This document shows positions 1 through 8,794 of a stretch of DNA of 64,000 nt, one piece after another (the first letter of the stretch is position 1; each line of letters starts with the position of its first letter). A program made the translations under genes and the position numbers. The notes beneath the pieces are model-generated. The model ran no database searches. It was not told the DNA's origin and was given only the letters and a program-made list of their open reading frames with translations. The DNA comes from Dyadobacter psychrotolerans (lineage in GTDB: Bacteria > Bacteroidota > Bacteroidia > Cytophagales > Spirosomataceae): the NCBI RefSeq assembly GCF_004349265.1, contig NZ_SMFL01000003.1:1-64000 (forward strand), in the 5' to 3' direction.

Positions 1-718
1 AATGGATCAGGGATGGCAGGAGGTTAAATTGGGTCGTGTTTTCAGAGAAGGAAGTAGGATTGAAAATGGTACGAAGGAAGAAAACGAGATACGCTACAAA
101 CTTGAAGAATCTATATATAGTGGTCATTTAGGGTCATATCTGGATTTTATCCCAAAGTTTGAGGCAAGTCTGGGGACTTATAACGACCATGAAAACAAAC
201 TGGTATTTATTACAGATGGAGCCCAGTGGATACATAACTACTTGACTAACAGATTCCCCGACGCCATACATATTTTAGACTATTACCACGCTGTAGAACA
301 TCTAACAGATTTTGCTAAATTGAATTTTTCAGACACCACCAGGCGCAAAAACTGGGTAAAAGATCAAAAATTTGAATTGTTAGAAGGGTCTGCTTACAAT
401 GTGCTCGGTAATATATTGAAACTCAGAAACCTATCCCACGATGCGAAAAAGAGACGAATAAGCCTGGTGGAATATTACAAAAACAATATCGAAAGGATGC
501 ATTATAAACTTTTTCGTAGTCAAGGCCTTATGATTGGAAGTGGTCCAATGGAAGCAGCCCATAGAACTGTTAATCAAACACGAATGAAGCGTAGTGGTCA
601 GCGGTGGACACCTGTTGGTGCGCAGGCCATGCTCAATCTTAGAGTCATAAGAGAAAGCAATCGATGGGATTGCGTCACGAACATGCTAACACAGGCTGCG
701 TAAAATTGAAATGCACCC
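1..718 (+). mobile_element. Right part of an ISKra4-type insertion sequence, cut by the window edge
   Basis: The transposase reading frame fills this stretch and stops at 703. The 15 bases after it end in TGCACCC at 712-718. Read inward on the other strand this gives GGGTGCA, which fits a terminal inverted repeat. Directly after 718 the sequence becomes the inside of a YdeI-family gene, so the element end is placed at 718. The left end and any target duplication lie outside the window. Confidence 0.6.
2..703 (+). CDS. ISKra4-family transposase, C-terminal part
   Basis: DDE-type transposase that would cut and join the ends of its own element. The visible 233 residues are the C-terminal part; the frame is open to the left edge, so the true start and the first catalytic Asp are missing. 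Seen directly: WQEVKLGRVF near the start, ITDGAQWI near residue 70 (second catalytic Asp), DYYHAVEHL near residue 92, and IGSGPMEAAHR near residue 180 (catalytic Glu) followed by SGQRWTPVGAQAMLNLR. This series is characteristic of ISKra4-family transposases. The remaining part has no frameshift, so the element may be active. It sits directly upstream of a truncated YdeI-family gene, which it appears to have interrupted. Confidence 0.85.
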   Translation: MDQGWQEVKLGRVFREGSRIENGTKEENEIRYKLEESIYSGHLGSYLDFIPKFEASLGTYNDHENKLVFITDGAQWIHNYLTNRFPDAIHILDYYHAVEHLTDFAKLNFSDTTRRKNWVKDQKFELLEGSAYNVLGNILKLRNLSHDAKKRRISLVEYYKNNIERMHYKLFRSQGLMIGSGPMEAAHRTVNQTRMKRSGQRWTPVGAQAMLNLRVIRESNRWDCVTNMLTQAA

Positions 719-1066
719 GTCAAAAATTAATAAAACATTGATTCAACAACTCATTGATGCAGAACAAATGACACCAGCGGGATTTGAGGCTATCGAAGTG
801 GCCAAGCAGAATAATTCATGGAGCATACTAGACGAGGTAGAAGAACTTATTTTGCCTGTTGACCTGACCCAGGCTTTGGCTAGTACTCCCAATTCCGACA
901 CCTTTTTTGATCAATTAAGTGGGTCTGATAAACGGAACTTATTACAATGGCTGGTTTTAGCAAAACAAATGAAACACGTCAAAAACGGATCAGAGAAATT
1001 GTTGAATCTGCAAATCAAAAATTGAAACCAAGTATCCTTAAATGGGCAAAAAAGCCTGAGCCATGA
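719..1066 (+). pseudogene. YdeI/OmpD-associated family protein, 5'-truncated by the IS and frameshifted
   Basis: This is the C-terminal half of a YdeI/OmpD-associated (bacteriocin-protection-like) protein. The frame reads SKINKTLIQQLIDAEQMTPAGFEAIEVAKQ and on to DTFFDQLSGSDKR, typical of the family, whose full length is about 190 residues. The N-terminal part is absent because the IS ends right before it. Near 962-968 the frame shifts: in the current frame translation stops at 1023-1025, but the +1 frame continues as TNETRQKRIREIVESANQ and ends at 1064-1066, giving the expected family C-terminus. One A missing from an A-run (A5 to A4) explains it. The original stop TGA overlaps the ATG of the next gene (ATGA), so the two were translationally coupled. 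Confidence 0.8.
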
Positions 1067-2037
1067 AAGATACCGAAGTTACCCGCCTGTCGCGTCTGGT
1101 GGCCTTGCTTACACTTCTCCAGACAAAGCGGACAATTTCTGCAACAGAACTGGCAGATCGCTTTTCAGTGAGCACGCGCACGATTTACAGGGACATCAGA
1201 ACCCTTGAAAGCGCAGGGATACCGGTTGTCACTCAGGAAGGAAAGGGATATTCGATGGTGGAAGGATACCGTCTTCCACCTGTCATGTTCACCAGAGAAG
1301 AAGCCATGGCATTACTCACAGCTGAAAAGCTTGCTTCCAGGCTTACTGATGCGGCCACTGCCAAGCTCAGCGGTGCAGCCATGGACAAGCTCCGGGCAGC
1401 ACTCCGGCATTCAGACCGCGACCATCTGGAAACTATTGCTCCTTATATTCAGGTAATGGAACCGGCCAGCGCGTCTGATCGGCCCAATACGTATCAGCAA
1501 CTGATTACCGCTGTGACATCTTACGGAGTTGTCCGCATGGGTTATCAGGCGGGAGAATCCGGAGAAACTACTATGCGCGAGATTGAGCCGATCGGGCTTT
1601 ATCTAAGCGATCATTGGCATGTAGTAGCCTATTGTCGCCTGCGGCAAGCGTTTCGAAATTTTAGGCTTGACCGTATCAGCAGCTTGACCATAACGAATGA
1701 ATCGTTCGCTGCACGTGCTGAAACTTTGCAACAATATTGGACAGACCAAGCTAAACGAATGGACCAGGAAAAAGTGGTGATACATTTCGATCCTTCAAAG
1801 GTATCGCCGGCCCAGGTCCAGCATCTTCATGATACCAAGCACAAATATGGCTGGGCTTATGAAAAAAACATGACCGACGGCAGCATAGAGATCTTGTTTT
1901 TTGTAGGCTCTCTCACTTACCTGTCTATTTGGTTACTACCTTTTGCCGGTTCAGTTAAAGTTATAGAGCCTGTTTCGCTATCAGGACATTTATCCAGGCT
2001 AGCAAAACAGACATATGATTCTTTTTATATAGAATAG
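1063..2037 (+). CDS. HTH/WYL-domain transcriptional regulator (YafY/DeoR-like)
   Basis: DNA-binding regulator of 324 residues. Residues 7-60 form a winged helix of the HTH_11/DeoR type (ISATELADRFSVSTRTIYRDI, then a wing with GYSMVEGYRLPP). A WYL ligand-sensing domain follows at about 135-225 and a WCX dimerisation segment to the end. WYL proteins commonly sense nucleotides or nucleic acid fragments; the ligand here is unknown. The ATG overlaps the ancestral stop of the broken YdeI-family gene (ATGA), so it was the second gene of a coupled pair. With the IS upstream, its expression may now depend on read-through from the element. The frame is intact and of usual length. Confidence 0.88.
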   Translation: MKDTEVTRLSRLVALLTLLQTKRTISATELADRFSVSTRTIYRDIRTLESAGIPVVTQEGKGYSMVEGYRLPPVMFTREEAMALLTAEKLASRLTDAATAKLSGAAMDKLRAALRHSDRDHLETIAPYIQVMEPASASDRPNTYQQLITAVTSYGVVRMGYQAGESGETTMREIEPIGLYLSDHWHVVAYCRLRQAFRNFRLDRISSLTITNESFAARAETLQQYWTDQAKRMDQEKVVIHFDPSKVSPAQVQHLHDTKHKYGWAYEKNMTDGSIEILFFVGSLTYLSIWLLPFAGSVKVIEPVSLSGHLSRLAKQTYDSFYIE

Positions 2038-2052
2038 AGTTTAATACTCCAA

Positions 2053-2469
2053 TTAACGCATTGCAAATAAAATTAGGCTCGTCATGGTGATACCCACTAA
2101 GTGGTAGCTGCTGGTAATGACGCTGTAAAGCAGCGGCCGCGGAATATTTGGATTAATCGCGATGTTCGTGGTATTAGAAACTAAAAATCCAATCCCGATA
2201 AGCATTGCAAACTCGATAGCTTCACCGTAGGTTGTAATATTTAAATTATAAAACAGGATAGCGCTTGCAATGATGATCACTAATACGCAGAGCCCGGGGC
2301 CGGCAATAAAAAGCGGACCCTGATTATTAAGTTCTTGCCCATCTTTTCCTAGTGACACTTTATAGATTTCGCCAAACAATTTGAGAAACCACAACGCTCC
2401 CAACATAAAATAAGCAAAGAACGCTACCAGGACGCTTATCCAATTAATACTGCTCAGTACATTAATCAT
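2053..2469 (-). CDS. DUF1761 family membrane protein
   Basis: Protein of 138 residues with about four predicted membrane helices: residues 8-28, 55-75, 85-105 and 115-135. The N-terminal helix ends in a GALWFLKLFGEIY motif, which matches the W-x-x-x-F-G signature of DUF1761 integral membrane proteins. No biochemical function is known for this family. It converges on the WYL regulator with only 15 bases between the stops. No clear hairpin is seen there. Confidence 0.8.
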   Translation of the reverse strand: MINVLSSINWISVLVAFFAYFMLGALWFLKLFGEIYKVSLGKDGQELNNQGPLFIAGPGLCVLVIIIASAILFYNLNITTYGEAIEFAMLIGIGFLVSNTTNIAINPNIPRPLLYSVITSSYHLVGITMTSLILFAMR

Positions 2470-2577
2470 CGATTTAAAATTTTAGGTGTAATAAGATGCT
2501 TTGTCATTCGACTCTGTAAAGGTCGCAGTGGTGTGTGACAGCCTTATGTCATACCTGGTAATGGCAGCAAAAAAAAA

Positions 2578-3262
2578 TTAAATCCATTTCATTGGAAACA
2601 GCATATACCAGATCATATAGGTTGTCGAGAATACTCCATGTAAGGTTGTGTGTGCGATAAGATAGCTCTTAGCCAAATCCGCCAGTATAAACCAGAAAAG
2701 CCTTTCACCTTTCGGGCTATATATGTTCCTTCATTTTTTGCCATGAAGGCAACTAATTATGGCCTATGGATCTTCTTCCCATTTGTTATTTGTCCGCGTA
2801 CGCGAAAACGGTTGCTAAAGTGAGAATAACGCATGCAGTAAGTCCGAAGCCATATTCAAGTTGGGATCTAGCTTGCTGGTAGGACTAATCCCACTTCCTA
2901 ATATGGGTCTAGAAATCGACAAATCCGCATTCGAAAGCACAGCACAAACCAAGGCAATCAGATAGATAAAAAAAAGCATATACCAGCTTATCTACACTAA
3001 AAGCCCTCCAATACTAAGGAACACAACTCCGCCAAACTCAATTGCCATACCTTGCCAGGCAATCATTTTCAGCCGATCTTTTCATCGAAATAATTCGGCA
3101 ATCAGCCCGGTTCCCGATGCCATTACAGAGACAGTCGCCGCTCCTAATAAGATTCGGTCAACAATGACAATATATTGATTGTGAAGGGCTACAACAGCGA
3201 CACCGAAAACTGCATATGGGATTAGTCCCGATAAAGAACGATAGTTGACTTTATATAGCAAA
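2578..3262 (-). pseudogene. Decayed MFS transporter fragment and an adjoining hydrophobic remnant
   Basis: Reading the minus strand from about 3262 gives a continuous hydrophobic frame with NYRSLSGLIPYAVFGVAV, then DRILLGAATVSVMASGTGL and IAELFR. An in-frame stop follows, then KDRLKMIAWQGMAIEFGGVV, another stop, and FFIYLIALVCAVL. The G-x-G-x-I-x-E-L-F, R-x-K-x-I-A and F-x-I-Y-L pattern is that of major facilitator transporters. The N-terminal ~50 residues and the C-terminal half are missing or unreadable. A second open stretch of about 50 codons ending at 2578 (GERLFWFILADLAKSY) is hydrophobic but not assigned; it may be a different gene remnant. Multiple stops show that the locus is dead. 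Confidence 0.6.
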
Positions 3263-3272
3263 GATTTAGTTT

Positions 3273-3587
3273 CTATTCAAAAGTCAAGGCCCCGAAATAA
3301 CTTGCCAAATAAAATGACATTGTTACCGCACCCAGGAAGAATGCAATCCATAAGAACTTTGACCTATTCCTGAGCTTGACAAAGTAAATAATAGCGAAAC
3401 CGATCAGGAAATTGATCATGGCCCATAGCACATTATATGCCGGAGATGACGTCCCCTTACCGGGAGGATCAGCGAATGGCGTTGGAAAGGCTTTTCCGGT
3501 AATGCCATGAATGTAGTGCGGAAGCGTGTTGACAAGGAAGATGCCTGCAAAAAATGCGAGCAAATAATGAAACCATTTTGTTTGCAT
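3273..3587 (-). CDS. Small membrane protein of unknown function
   Basis: Protein of 104 residues with about three predicted membrane helices at 8-26, 52-70 and 80-100. Between helices 1 and 2 lies a conserved-looking loop HYIHGITGKAFPTPFADPPG, rich in Pro and Gly. The sequence resembles small conserved hypothetical membrane proteins of Bacteroidota and Proteobacteria, but I cannot name a function. It starts with an ATG close to the end of the Crp-like gene upstream (51 bases), so the two may be cotranscribed. The MFS remnant begins directly after its stop. Confidence 0.65.
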   Translation of the reverse strand: MQTKWFHYLLAFFAGIFLVNTLPHYIHGITGKAFPTPFADPPGKGTSSPAYNVLWAMINFLIGFAIIYFVKLRNRSKFLWIAFFLGAVTMSFYLASYFGALTFE

Positions 3588-3637
3588 ACGATGTTTGTTG
3601 TTATTAATCTTCTTTTAGCTACAAGTGAGCCGTAAAG

Positions 3638-4270
3638 CTAAGATATCCAGCTGTCAGCAACATGAGGCAAATGTCTCAATTTATCTTGCCGGATACGGGT
3701 AATCGTCCTTCTGTTCATACCCAGGTAGGAAGCAAGGTTCGATAATGAGACCCGGTGCAACAGTCGCGGGTTGGTTCTTTCAAGGTGTGCATACCTATCC
3801 CGCGCATTATACACTCTGAGAATAAAATCTTGGGTATCATGGTTGAGCAACATATAAGTCAATAGCCTTCTTGCGAAGGTCAGGATGTCCGGATGAGCGT
3901 GGCAGAGCGCTTCCAATTTTTTTCGGTCAATCAGCCACACTTCACATTTTTCACAGGCTTCTATCGTAAATGGGGAAGGATTACCGATTTTTCCATTCTT
4001 ATAATCAGAAGTCAGCTCCCCTTCCAGATGAAAGTGGAGATTAATCTCGGCTCCTTCTTTAGTAATGAAAGTACGCAGGGCTCCCATTTCGACAAAATAG
4101 AAGGCACTACAAACCTGTCCTTCCGTCAACAATGCATCCCCCTTTCGTAATGGCACAAATTCAAACAATGTTGCGATCTGCATAATGCAGGAACCGCCAT
4201 GCGGCGCAAGTAAACTGAGGAATTCCAATAGTCTTGTGTTTGCCATAATCTGGGGAGTTTTTGTCTGCAT
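3638..4270 (-). CDS. Crp/Fnr family transcriptional regulator
   Basis: Regulator of 210 residues from this start; the alternative start MANTR, eight codons inside, is also plausible. Residues 30-120 form a cyclic-nucleotide-binding-type beta barrel (GDALLTEGQVCSAFYFVEMG). A helical dimerisation segment follows, and a C-terminal HTH (VSLSNLASYLGMNRRTITRI) lies at about 175-200. The barrel lacks the full cAMP-binding arginine/serine signature I would expect of true CRP, so the ligand is unknown, as in most Bacteroidota paralogues. Gene order suggests that it may control the small membrane protein directly downstream. No operator is obvious. Confidence 0.85.
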   Translation of the reverse strand: MQTKTPQIMANTRLLEFLSLLAPHGGSCIMQIATLFEFVPLRKGDALLTEGQVCSAFYFVEMGALRTFITKEGAEINLHFHLEGELTSDYKNGKIGNPSPFTIEACEKCEVWLIDRKKLEALCHAHPDILTFARRLLTYMLLNHDTQDFILRVYNARDRYAHLERTNPRLLHRVSLSNLASYLGMNRRTITRIRQDKLRHLPHVADSWIS

Positions 4271-4457
4271 TAACGGTCAGCTTTTCCAAAAGAAGGCATA
4301 AAGATAGTAGTTCTTTACAGGTCACAAATTCTGTCCATCGGTAACAATGTTGAGTTGGCCTACTTTCCTTACCCGCTAAGAGCCAATTTTAAATTCGGTT
4401 CAGGACAATGCGCATCGAAAGCGGAGTTTTAGCACAACCTGCATAATTTGGTTAGGT

Positions 4458-4610
4458 TTATACGTCTATTCCAAGCGTATTTTGATTTACCTTTTTTAAA
4501 ATGGAGTTACGATATTTTACTCCCCAATCCCCCATTGCTTCGATGACAGTACTTAAACTTTTACCTAAGGCTGTAAGCTCATATTCAACTGTAACAGGCC
4601 AGCAGGGAGC
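4458..4610 (-). pseudogene. C-terminal remnant of an HxlR-family regulator
   Basis: The 4271-4746 stretch has no intact gene. Within it the minus strand reads VTVEYELTALGKSLSTVIEA and then MGDWGVKYRNS before a stop at 4458-4460. P-x-V-x-Y-x-LT-x-x-G-x-x-L-x-x-V-x-x-x-M-x-x-W is the hallmark C-terminus of HxlR winged-helix regulators. The N-terminal two thirds, including the recognition helix, are missing or scrambled upstream. Nothing else recognisable was seen in the rest of the stretch beyond the upstream region of the Crp-like gene. Confidence 0.7.
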
Positions 4611-4746
4611 TTAGACTCGTGGCTTTTTCTCTCAGTTGTCGTTTCCCAGCGGACTTGAAAAGTTGTATACTCCCAGTGTCTCACTAACTCTTGTGAACGT
4701 TAATTGGCAATATCTATTGGACTTCTGACACCAAACCATATCTTAC

Positions 4747-4929
4747 TTAAAAGCGTAATCTCCTTCGGAAAAACAAAATTACCCCAAGCATCAGGACGAG
4801 AAATAGCAAAACAAGACGAAATGATATTTCAGTGCTCTCGGGGATCTGGTGCCCGCTTCCGATGAAACAGAACCAAATGAATAGGTGCGCAAAAATAAGA
4901 AAGGCAACCAGCCAGTTTGTTATTTTCAA
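4747..4929 (-). CDS. Possible small two-helix membrane protein
   Basis: Open frame of 60 residues beginning with ATG. Two hydrophobic helices (about 5-25 and 36-54) are separated by a short polar loop GSGHQIPESTE and followed by a basic tail RRRLRF, which fits a hairpin membrane protein with positive-inside topology. No family is recognised. It lies among decayed genes, so it could be a remnant of a larger membrane protein; the balanced topology argues mildly for a real gene. Confidence 0.35.
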   Translation of the reverse strand: MKITNWLVAFLIFAHLFIWFCFIGSGHQIPESTEISFRLVLLFLVLMLGVILFFRRRLRF

Positions 4930-5025
4930 AAATAACTTAATAGTAATGCGTTAAATCATAGGTACGGTATAAAAATGCAATTCTATTAAGATGGAGGATG
5001 TTGAACAAACAAAAATTTTGTTTGC

Positions 5026-5665
5026 TTATGCTGCCTTTTGATATTTTTTGATTCTATGCTTTTTAATCCAATTAGATAAAAGTGGCTTCCGTAATTTGTT
5101 AATGGTCGGCAATATACTTCTGACTCGAACCACTCAGCAGCAACGCTTCGATCTCAGGTCTGAATTGATCAAGTTTGCTTTTAACTATACCGGTTGGCCG
5201 GTCTAGCTTTATTCCGGATAATTTCTTGGCCGCAAGTGACTCTTTCGTCCGCTTGCTGATCAGGTCTCTTCGGTTCGCTGATGCGATCAATTTCTGATGC
5301 CATCGCAAAAACCATGGCCATCACTTTACTCTGGATTGAGTCGTCAAGTTACCATGCTTCTTTCACAGTATGGATCCGGATACCTTTCTGCATGGCTATC
5401 GATATGATCTCCATCACTTCAAGCATGGACCTGGCCAGTCCGGAAACTCACTCAGCAAAATCACATCTCCTTTTTTAGCTCGTCCAGGATTGGACCGATT
5501 TTACCATTGCACCAGGAAACTTTTCCGGAACCGGTTTCCTGCACAGACTCTTCTTTCCCAAATTTTTCTCATTAGCCAGGTGCAGGATGTCGGATTTATT
5601 CTTTTCAAGGTCCTGGTCCACTGTTGAGACACGTAGATAGGCGATATTCCTGGGCTTTACCAGGC
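5026..5665 (-). pseudogene. Decayed serine site-specific recombinase (resolvase/invertase, PinR-like)
   Basis: The minus strand holds the pieces of a small serine recombinase in order but in different frames. First comes AYLRVSTVDQDLEKNKSDIL with the catalytic Ser in RVST. Next are SGKVSW, GLARSMLEVMEIISIAMQKG, a stop in place of a residue after VKEAW, then IQSKVMAMVFAMASEIDR. The last large piece is RRDLISKRTKESLAAKK, followed by RPTGIVKSKLDQFRPEIEAL. A final HTH piece SNWIKKHRIKKY ends at 5026-5028. At least three frame changes and one in-frame stop inactivate it. Such enzymes invert or excise DNA, often in mobile elements. Confidence 0.8.
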
Positions 5666-5762
5666 AATTAGATGAAAACCTTTTTTTTGTAATTATCTTA
5701 CAATAATAGGTGATGTAGCTTTAATGCTTTTACTAAATTAGCCTTATTATTTATATGAACGT

Positions 5763-6077
5763 TTATTTTTGTAACAAATAAACACCTTTGAAGGCATCGC
5801 CGTTTGTGATCAATTCAGCGGCCAGGTTGGCAACCTGCCGTTTTTCGTGTTCTTTGCTTTCTATCATGTTTAGTAAAGCTTTATAGTATTTGGTATTAGC
5901 AGGAGTTCTAATCAGCCGAAAAGTAGAATTAGTTTATTCAGATAGACGCATTGTGCTGATCTGTGTCAATATACCAGGCATATCGGGTTGTACATGCTCC
6001 TCATGATCTGCCAGCCTAGTGCAACAAGCTGCTATCATTAAAATGATGATAGCGGACAGAATTAGATTTATTTTCAT
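5763..6077 (-). pseudogene. Small predicted lipoprotein with one in-frame stop codon
   Basis: From the ATG at 6077 the frame encodes a lipoprotein signal (MKINLILSAIIILMIAAC), with the cysteine as the likely lipidation site, then about 28 polar residues to a TAA at 5934-5936. The same frame stays open beyond that stop for another 56 codons (TNSTFRLIRTPANTKYYKAL and on to NGDAFKGVYLLQK) and ends at 5763-5765. The uninterrupted continuation in the same frame suggests a gene of about 104 codons broken by a single nonsense change. No family is recognised. The longer frame reaching 6227 has no signal peptide and is less likely. Nothing else was seen between 5666 and 5762. Confidence 0.5.
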
Positions 6078-6314
6078 GATAATGGCCTGTTTGAAAGATG
6101 GATGGGACTCCTTTTGTAGAGGATTGTTGAATGATGACACAAAATTAATCTGATGATTAGCAGAAGAGTTAAATGTATTCAAACAGAAGGTTAATACATT
6201 CAAACAGTTTGACTTAACTTCAAGCAAACGATTTAAAAACAGTCATGGAATGGAAACCATACAAATAGGTTAATTGGGGTAATGTAGTTGCATTGTGATG
6301 ATGCAGTTACAAAA

Positions 6315-6345
6315 AAATCTCCGGAGATGGTTTCCCCGGAGATTT
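6315..6345 (-). terminator. Rho-independent terminator of the AraC-family gene
   Basis: A 10-bp perfect stem (AAATCTCCGG at 6315-6324, CCGGAGATTT at 6336-6345) with an 11-nt loop. On the minus strand the hairpin is followed by a run of seven T. It lies just downstream of the AraC-like gene whose frame ends at 6390. Confidence 0.85.
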
Positions 6346-6389
6346 GTAATTCACAATACGATTTTTAGCATCAATTAGCACCATTTATT

Positions 6390-7291
6390 CTATGACGGAA
6401 TAGTCGACACCGTCGAGTGTTCATCTCTGACTGCCAGTGGATTAGTACCTGTTCGCTTTTTGAAAAAATTGTTAAAGTAAGTAGGATATTCATAGCCAAG
6501 ACTATACGAGATTTCTGCAACGTTCCAATCCGTGTTTAAAAGTAGCGCCCTGGCTTCCGCAATAATACGGTCATTCAGATGTTCGGTTGTCGTTTTACCG
6601 GTTGCATCCCTGACAGCCCTGTTCAGGTGATTTACGTGAATCGAAAGTAAGTCCGCATATTGGTTGGGTGTCCGTAGTGTCAATGGTCTTTGCGGATCGA
6701 CCGGAAATTGCCTGTCGAGCAGCTCCATAAACAGGGAGGCAATCCTCGTTGCTGCATTCTGATGCTCAAAATTCGTGTCAGGGGCTGCATTTTGAGCGCC
6801 TCATGCATTAACATATTCAAATGATTACGCAGCAGATCAAATTTGTGCACATAATCGGAATTAAACTCCTTGTACATGGTTTGAAAGATCGGTTTAATGT
6901 AAATGATCTGATCCGGATCGATGTAGTAGACCGGGTCAGATCCAAGCCTGAACAAGGGCGAGTGTTACAGAGCAGCATCCGCGTTGGTTTCCTGGTAGAA
7001 CTCTTCGGTAAACAGGACAAAATATCCTTTTTGCTCTTCTGATATTGGCTCCCAAAAGTATGGTATTCTGGAATTTGTAAAGAGTAAGGCCGGTTTATCG
7101 ATCAGAATTCCTTTGTCGGCATATTCCAACCGGCTGGTACCGAACTGGAGTGTTATTTTATAAAAGTCCCTGCGACTATATGGTACTGGCCGTGCCTGGA
7201 AATCATCGCATTCATAGATATTGAACTTGCTTCCGACATTCGGCAGTTTGTCTCCAAAGACTTCCTGCTGCGATTTTGCTTTTATCATCAC
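6390..7291 (-). pseudogene. AraC-family regulator broken by a stop codon and a frameshift
   Basis: An AraC regulator of about 300 residues can be read, but not in one piece. The N-terminal cupin-like domain runs from ATG at 7291 (VFGDKLPNVGSKFNIYECDD, later FYQETNADAAL) to a TAA at 6965-6967. The same frame resumes immediately as HSPLFRLGSDPVYYIDPDQ, so this is an in-frame nonsense codon. Near 6790-6800 the frame shifts, and TNFEHQNAATRIASLFMELL leads into the two-HTH domain (YADLLSIHVNHLNRAVRDAT, later AEISYSLGYEYPTYFNNFFK). It follows the DUF6268 gene by 38 bases. Two lesions make it a pseudogene unless they are sequencing errors. Confidence 0.8.
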
Positions 7292-7329
7292 CTTATCATA
7301 ATAAATTCAAACAATACTTATATAAAAGC

Positions 7330-8379
7330 TTACCTCCTGAAAGGATCCCAAAATGGAAGTAACGAAAAACCAACCTGGACAAATGGTGTGGCACCCGTTT
7401 TGTTCCTGATCAGGTAATCATTCTGTTTTGCTCCAACTTTAAAAATCCTGGATTGCAGCGTTGAATTCAGTCCTCCTGAAAAGCTTATAACCGCTTTCTT
7501 AGTAAGCCTGTGCTCAAACATCAGCCCTGATTTTAATTCCGTTGTGGCAAAAGTCATACGGTGTGGCAGCGTCAGGTTCGGACCGTCGAATCCAAAGAAT
7601 GAATTATTACCTGCCATTTCACTGAAAATACTTATAGAATTTCTTTTACCGATCGTTTTCCGAAGAGCGGCCCTGTACGGCAGGTCAGCGAGCAGATAAA
7701 CGTCCAGTTCTTTAAATTTATGTGAATAGCTGATCAGGGGAATAAACGGGGTTAGTGAAGATGGATCGATGTTAAGCACCACCCCCACAGTCATATTCGT
7801 ATTTTCCTTTCGAATGACCGGTATTGTAAGAACACCAAGGAAGCGTAACTGTTTGCTGGCAAAATCAGGATTGAAAATTCCCCCAACAGAGGCCGTCAGC
7901 GAAACAGGAATATTAAATAATGTATCTCGTCTGTTGAAACTTGCAGCCAGGTTGATCATCGGAACGTAACGGGTTTCTTCTGTAACCGAATATTCGGGGT
8001 TTTGTGTTGTGATTTGGTTCAGGTCAAAAAACTGATGAACAAACCCTACGCTTGCAACTAAGGTGTTTTTGTTTTGGGTCAGGATCGGAATATTCATGTT
8101 TACTGTTGTTCTGGACATCCGCATGCGACCACTAAAAAATTCACTGCCATAAAGTTTAGACCGGATATTTCCCTCGGCACTGCTTTGGTGGGTTATAGTC
8201 AGCTGACGAATTCGGGGATATATCAAAGCGGCCTCGTCAATACGGGCCGAACGGATGGAATCGATCATTTTCCGCTTCATTTCAGCCATCATTTTTTGTC
8301 TCACCGGGTCCATTTGCGACTGAGCTTGTACATATCCTGAAACAACTAATAAAAGAATCAAAATTTTAATGTTACGCAT
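7330..8379 (-). CDS. Predicted outer membrane beta-barrel protein (DUF6268-like)
   Basis: Secreted protein of 349 residues with a signal peptide (MRNIKILILLLVVSGYVQAQ). A short charged helix (residues 25-50) precedes alternating amphipathic strands that fill the rest, ending in an aromatic C-terminus. Phrases such as NTLVASVGFVHQFFDL and GLMFEHRLTKKAVISFSGG are typical of the DUF6268 barrel proteins of Bacteroidota. The function is unknown; it likely sits in the outer membrane. The broken AraC gene follows 38 bases downstream on the same strand and may once have been its cotranscribed partner. Confidence 0.7.
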   Translation of the reverse strand: MRNIKILILLLVVSGYVQAQSQMDPVRQKMMAEMKRKMIDSIRSARIDEAALIYPRIRQLTITHQSSAEGNIRSKLYGSEFFSGRMRMSRTTVNMNIPILTQNKNTLVASVGFVHQFFDLNQITTQNPEYSVTEETRYVPMINLAASFNRRDTLFNIPVSLTASVGGIFNPDFASKQLRFLGVLTIPVIRKENTNMTVGVVLNIDPSSLTPFIPLISYSHKFKELDVYLLADLPYRAALRKTIGKRNSISIFSEMAGNNSFFGFDGPNLTLPHRMTFATTELKSGLMFEHRLTKKAVISFSGGLNSTLQSRIFKVGAKQNDYLIRNKTGATPFVQVGFSLLPFWDPFRR

Positions 8380-8794
8380 CGTATTTTGTTATTGATTAAT
8401 AATAATGGGAGTTAATTGCTTGATTTAATGCTCAAATTAGATACAGCTCCATTTTTCGCCAGTGGCGCAGCAATAGCTAACCAACTGGCTTAAAATGGAA
8501 GTGCCCTATTGAAGGCATACTGATACATGGCTAATATTCGGAAAGCTTAATAAATCCTTCCCTGACCCAAAATTTGCCATTTAAATATCAGTACAGTAAT
8601 CGTTTTAATGTGAAGCGGGCAAAAAGAGCAATAAGCCGACATTGGGGAATAAGAAAAGGCAGAAATCCGCGTGGAAATAAACTAGCAGACCATTTCGTGC
8701 CACAATTTGGTTGGTAAAATCCGGGGCCGTGATGACTATCTAACAATTCTTATCATGCTGAATTGTCCAAAAGTTGTAGGTTAATTGATGACTC
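8380..8794. other. Intergenic stretch without a recognised gene
   Basis: About 415 bases between two minus-strand genes. I see no open frame with family resemblance, no convincing hairpin with a T-run and no perfect TAnnTTTG box on the minus strand. It must hold the promoter of the DUF6268 gene at its left end. Confidence 0.5.

Noticed and set aside
5281..5627. Plus-strand open frames of 65 and 85 codons
   Set aside because: They are antisense to the serine recombinase remnant, whose family motifs are on the minus strand.
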